A stretch of 64,000 bases of DNA from GCA-2693325 sp036343635 (lineage in GTDB: Bacteria > Latescibacterota > UBA2968 > UBA8231). Location: the NCBI GenBank assembly GCA_036343635.1, contig JAYYVF010000017.1, forward strand, positions 1-64,000. Reading direction: 5' to 3'. The position numbers were made by a program, and so were the translations under genes. Below are positions 61,122 through 64,000 of the stretch, piece by piece (position 1 is the stretch's first letter; each line of letters starts with the position of its first letter). The notes beneath the pieces were generated by a model. It was not told the DNA's origin. It was given only the letters and a program-made list of their open reading frames with translations, and ran no database searches.

Positions 61122-61448
61122 TTAAGCTAAAACTAGAAAGGGTGGACCTCGGCTTAAGCGAGACCATTTTCCTGTGGAAGGGGGTAAAGCTAAAGACCAA
61201 ATCAAAACAAGAATACTTGATAAGGTCAGCGTGATTGAGGAAGTAGTGATGTTGGATGAAAGAGCAGATCCTAAATTACTTTGTACTACACAAATATCAC
61301 AGGTTATTTCATTCGTAACAGTCTCCGCGTGGAGTTCGTGAGTTACCGAGAAGCCGATGCCAACACACATAAAAAATAATGTGAGCACTACTATTGGCAT
61401 AGAGCGCAAAGGCTGTGTTAAGGATGATTTGTTTTTACTAATTTCCAT
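61122..61448 (-). CDS. Small membrane or exported protein with CxxC and C-terminal SRGPP, metal-related guess
   Basis: About 108 residues from ATG 61448; the frame continues to 61658 but the extra part looks non-coding. A hydrophobic segment (MPIVVLTLFFMCVGIGF) is followed by THELHAE and ITCDICVV, then a second hydrophobic stretch and the terminal SRGPPFLVLA. The pattern of an early His pair, a CxxC and a C-terminal RAPP/RGPP resembles short proteins that accompany zinc-uptake genes in Gram-negatives. It lies upstream of the lipoprotein and receptor genes on the same strand. No ribosome-binding site is good; the gene is not certain. Confidence 0.5.
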   Translation of the reverse strand: MEISKNKSSLTQPLRSMPIVVLTLFFMCVGIGFSVTHELHAETVTNEITCDICVVQSNLGSALSSNITTSSITLTLSSILVLIWSLALPPSTGKWSRLSRGPPFLVLA

Positions 61449-61678
61449 ACCCAAGATGTTAACGGTTTTCGTGGTTTTCGCAAGGTCGTTAAATTTTTCA
61501 ATAATATGTATCAATGGATCATTCACAAGAATTCGCCTAATAATGAATTTGGATTTCGAATAGCCTAACCTATATTTCACCAACATGACCCAAAGATTTC
61601 TCAGATGGTGTATTTCATATATGTCAGGTATTTTGAATGTTTCAATAATTGTTCCCAAAGCCTGTAAGGAAAATATAA

Positions 61679-62464
61679 ATGGAAAAAGACTTTACCTTTT
61701 ACCCAAGTACAAACTCCAGCCTCAACTGTTTAACTACGGATCAGGTAGAAACGTACAATCAGAAGGGCTACCTGAAAAACATACCGCTCTTTGATGTAGA
61801 ACAAGTGGAAGCGAACCGTACATACTTTGACGGCCTGCTTGCTTTTGCTCTTGCTCAAGGAAAAAGCAGCTACTCAATCAGTGGTTCCCACGTGGTGTAT
61901 GGCGGGGTTTATGACTTGGTCACAAGTCCCCAAATCCTTGATCTGGCCGAAGATCTTCTCGGTCCTAATTTTGCCGCCATCGGAGCCCATTACTTTTGTA
62001 AATTGCCGCACGATCCCAAAGTAGTATCTTGGCATCAAGATTTTACCTACTGGCCTGTGGATCGGGCAAAGGTGATAACCATCTGGGTGGCTATAGACGA
62101 TGTCGACCGAGAGAATGCTTGCATACAGGTAGTACCGGCATCCCATCGTCATGGTCTGTTGCCTTACCGCGAAAGCGATCCCCAGGAGAATAATGTCTTA
62201 AACCAGACCGTGGACAATATAGAACAGTACGGCGCCCCGGATCGTCTTGAACTGAAAGCCGGAGAGGTTTCCATCCATTCTTGCCTGCTTCTTCACGGCT
62301 CGGACGCCAACCGTTCCGACCGAAGGCGTTGTGGCATCGGGATTCGCTATGCCACAATCGATGTTCATGCTGATGCGACCTTGCAGGCTAAAGGGATACT
62401 CTGCCGTGGGACGGATCCCGATGGCAACTGGGCGGATCCACCTCGGCCGACTTTTGAGCCTTGA
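61679..62464 (+). CDS. Phytanoyl-CoA dioxygenase (PhyH) family, Fe(II)/2-oxoglutarate oxygenase
   Basis: 261 residues. The iron facial triad fits His119-x-Asp121 (WHQDFTYWPVD) and His206 (LLLHGSDANRS), and an Arg follows for 2-oxoglutarate binding (RRRCGIGIRY). AAGG nine bases upstream supports ATG 61679. It hydroxylates an unknown small molecule; family members are very numerous in Latescibacteria-like genomes. It stands alone between the zinc-type genes and the Spy-like gene. Confidence 0.93.
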   Translation: MEKDFTFYPSTNSSLNCLTTDQVETYNQKGYLKNIPLFDVEQVEANRTYFDGLLAFALAQGKSSYSISGSHVVYGGVYDLVTSPQILDLAEDLLGPNFAAIGAHYFCKLPHDPKVVSWHQDFTYWPVDRAKVITIWVAIDDVDRENACIQVVPASHRHGLLPYRESDPQENNVLNQTVDNIEQYGAPDRLELKAGEVSIHSCLLLHGSDANRSDRRRCGIGIRYATIDVHADATLQAKGILCRGTDPDGNWADPPRPTFEP

Positions 62465-62734
62465 GCGCATCTGAGTCAAAGGCGAAGGCGCAAATATTAT
62501 CCCACGCGCCAAGGGCAGGCCATGCCGCAGATACATAAAATACAATCTCATTTTTTAAAAACGTCGCCTTATCCAGACTCAGAATACACATCTTGGACAT
62601 ACAAATAGGTAGAGATATATTTTCAGATCCGTGGCGCATGCATCAAGACGCCTTAGGGATGGCTGCTACCCGCTACCTATCTACACTAAATTTAGATCAG
62701 TAATAAGAAGTTCGAAAAGTACCAAACAAAAAAA
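62465..62734. other. Intergenic gap without identified gene
   Basis: Short ORFs here are antisense shadows of the dioxygenase or lack ribosome-binding sites. I see no repeat or RNA signal before the terminator hairpin at 62735. Confidence 0.5.
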
Positions 62735-62764
62735 CAGAGGCTTAGAATACGTACTAAGCCTCTG
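62724..62764 (-). terminator. Rho-independent terminator of the Spy-like gene
   Basis: CAGAGGCTTAG (62735-62745) and its exact complement (62754-62764) form an 11-bp stem with an 8-nt loop. On the minus strand a seven-T run (A run at 62728-62734) follows directly. It starts 23 bp past the stop codon. Confidence 0.88.
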
Positions 62765-62787
62765 CAAAAGAACCAACCTGTTTTTTT

Positions 62788-63729
62788 TTACCGCATATTC
62801 GTTTTGATCTCGCCCCACGTTGCTCGCTCAACCGCAGTTGGCGCTAACGTTTCATACAACATAGAGTTAGAAGAACTGTAACCAACATCCGGATTATCGT
62901 TACCTTCTCCATATTTGTTCTTATTTTGATCCAACGTATTCAATTGATCAGGTGTCAGTATTGCTCTAAAAGCCTCTCTATGAGCCTGACGCAATTCCTT
63001 CCTCTGTTCAGGAGACAACTTGATTCCGTCAATTTTATTTTGCTTTCGCTGAGCATGGCTCGACGCGCGCAAATTAGCAGCCTGTTCACGTTGTTCTTCA
63101 GTTAGATTAAGTTGACCAAACAATCCATCGCGCTCACGACCCCTTCTTGATTTCCCCTGTAACCACTCGTGCTTCCCGCGTCCTACACGTGACCGTTTCT
63201 TACGATGAATCTCAAAACGCTCTATCAGGGCTAATTGATCAGCTGAAAGTATTGCAGACCTACGCTCTTTTCGTTCTGCATGCACAGCCTTCATCTGATC
63301 TATATCCTTAACAGCCCCATTAGCCTGCAATGCCTCCAATTTCATCCGCGTTTCACTCCGCAATGCGCGCATCTGATCCTCTTGCACCTCAGATAAGTCA
63401 AGTTTTGACCAGAACAGGCGCCCTCTCCCACGAGGCTTGTGAGCTTCCAACTTAGCAAATTGATCATCTGTGAGTATAGTTGCCATACGCTCTTTTCGTT
63501 CTGCATGCACAGCCTTCATCTGATCTCTATCCTTAAAACCATTAGCCCGCAATGCCTCCAGTTTCATCCGCATTTCATTGCGCAATTCCTGCATTTGGAC
63601 CTTCTGCTCCTCACTCAATTGTAGCTCCATTTTAGGCCCATGTCGTATTCCTTTGCCAGGACCGCCATGAGATATCGAAACCAGACATACAACTAAAATA
63701 CCTATACAAAAGACAACTAACCGTTTCAT
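62788..63729 (-). CDS. Triple-repeat Spy/CpxP-like (LTxxQ) periplasmic protein
   Basis: 313 residues from ATG 63729, chosen because AAGGAG sits seven bases upstream and the signal peptide (RLVVFCIGILVVCLVSIS) follows. The mature part is about three copies of an LTxxQ unit: ELQLSEEQKVQMQELRNEMR, LDLSEVQEDQMRALRSETR, and LNLTEEQREQAANLRASSH, each followed by an AERKER or AHREAF helix. The first two are nearly identical over MKAVHAERKER, even in DNA, so the duplication is recent. Spy proteins are envelope-stress chaperones; a single unit is normal. Very basic linkers (RRGRER). Confidence 0.85.
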   Translation of the reverse strand: MKRLVVFCIGILVVCLVSISHGGPGKGIRHGPKMELQLSEEQKVQMQELRNEMRMKLEALRANGFKDRDQMKAVHAERKERMATILTDDQFAKLEAHKPRGRGRLFWSKLDLSEVQEDQMRALRSETRMKLEALQANGAVKDIDQMKAVHAERKERRSAILSADQLALIERFEIHRKKRSRVGRGKHEWLQGKSRRGRERDGLFGQLNLTEEQREQAANLRASSHAQRKQNKIDGIKLSPEQRKELRQAHREAFRAILTPDQLNTLDQNKNKYGEGNDNPDVGYSSSNSMLYETLAPTAVERATWGEIKTNMR

Positions 63730-63859
63730 TGTACAACTCCTTGGAATAGGTTTCCATGCTTTAACGTGGTCTTTCTCATAGACTCCCAGTCGGGTTTGTT
63801 GTTCCCACAATTTTTGTTGGGCTGTAAAAAACCTTAATACTCAAAAATACTCAAACGAG

Positions 63860-63883
63860 AATTTGTGATCCAAATCACAAATT
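63860..63883. promoter_or_regulatory. CRP-like palindrome upstream of the Spy-like gene
   Basis: AATTTGTGAT and its exact complement flank CCAA, giving TGTGA-N6-TCACA, the CRP consensus core. It is about 130 bp upstream of the Spy-like ATG at 63729, or could serve a gene beyond the window's right edge. It shares GTGAT-N4-ATCAC with the site at 22038. Confidence 0.6.
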
Positions 63884-64000
63884 TGAAAAAAAATATGGCA
63901 AAGTTGTAAATAGATCCACCCGTCATTACATGAACCAACCTAATACAAACCATCAATACAGAAGTCAAGGCATTTATTCCCTTGACGATAAACGAATCCG

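Noticed and set aside
61046..61234. Small plus-strand ORF across the inverted-repeat region
   Set aside because: It starts inside a stem, lacks a ribosome-binding site and is antisense to the small CxxC protein gene.

Overview
The window reads as chromosomal DNA of an uncultured, Gram-negative, diderm heterotroph, probably marine, of the FCB superphylum; Latescibacterota-like is my best guess. This is inferred from gene content, not from a marker phylogeny. The clues are large exported proteins ending in FPNPFN / gliding-motility-type C-terminal domains (type IX-like sorting), TonB and TolC outer-membrane proteins, a TorF-type porin, a short primary-type sigma factor, futalosine menaquinone synthesis, proteins with a C-terminal UVR motif, and an oxidative accessory set (Gfo/Idh/MocA, LLM, PhyH, SDR, enolase superfamily, Ldh2). 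The DNA is moderately AT-rich. I see no prophage, insertion sequence, CRISPR array or rRNA. There is one tRNA, tRNA-Gln(UUG).

Layout. 1-4.5 kb (minus strand): the 5' part of a discoidin-type exported protein, then a D-threonine aldolase/D-serine dehydratase-like enzyme, a LarA-like protein and an iron alcohol dehydrogenase. 4.6-7.0 kb: cobA-hemD fusion and hemC (tetrapyrrole synthesis). 7.2-11.7 kb: TorF-like porin, then a nitrogen module (PII, Amt, NifA-like sigma-54 activator) with an excellent -24/-12 promoter before amt. 11.9-16.2 kb: first UVR-motif protein, LOG-family protein, sigma-70 factor, and an NtrC-like activator whose receiver domain lacks the phosphoacceptor Asp. 16.4-21.8 kb: menaquinone operon menG-mqnE-mqnC-mqnA-mqnP-ubiX. 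21.8-22.3 kb: a gap between convergent genes holding strong hairpins and a CRP-like palindrome, possibly an unannotated RNA. 22.3-29.9 kb: rRNA methyltransferase, LpxH-like hydrolase, M23 peptidase, Mrp, HEAT lipoprotein, second UVR protein and DksA-like protein. 29.9-33.8 kb: TolC, transaldolase + SIS isomerase, SDR, then tRNA-Gln.

34.2-39.6 kb: two linked exported or membrane proteins of unknown function (one ending in a Gly/Cys tail), an enolase-superfamily dehydratase, a P-loop-like protein, a bona fide formylglycine-generating enzyme and a DUF3293 protein. 39.7-47.2 kb: secretion island with a predicted lipoprotein resembling the M4-protease inhibitor emfourin, an M4 metalloprotease directly downstream, and a 1274-residue NHL/cadherin-like/cohesin/dockerin protein. 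47.2-57.5 kb: small-molecule oxidoreductase and aldolase genes around two overlapping genes for discoidin-type exported proteins, which are homologous to the truncated gene at position 1. 57.5-61.5 kb: acetyltransferase and a probable zinc-acquisition unit (ZnuD-like TonB receptor, His-rich lipoprotein, small CxxC membrane protein) with three perfect inverted repeats between the genes. 61.7-64 kb: PhyH dioxygenase and a triple-repeat Spy/CpxP-like protein with a CRP-like palindrome upstream.

Regulatory sites read directly from the bases include the sigma-54 promoter of amt, TTGACA-N17-TATAAT-class promoters before both UVR paralogues, three TGCAA-N3-TTGCA-type palindromes upstream of the sigma-factor gene, and two GTGAT-N4-ATCAC palindromes. 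Protein family calls rest on motif recognition without database searches.
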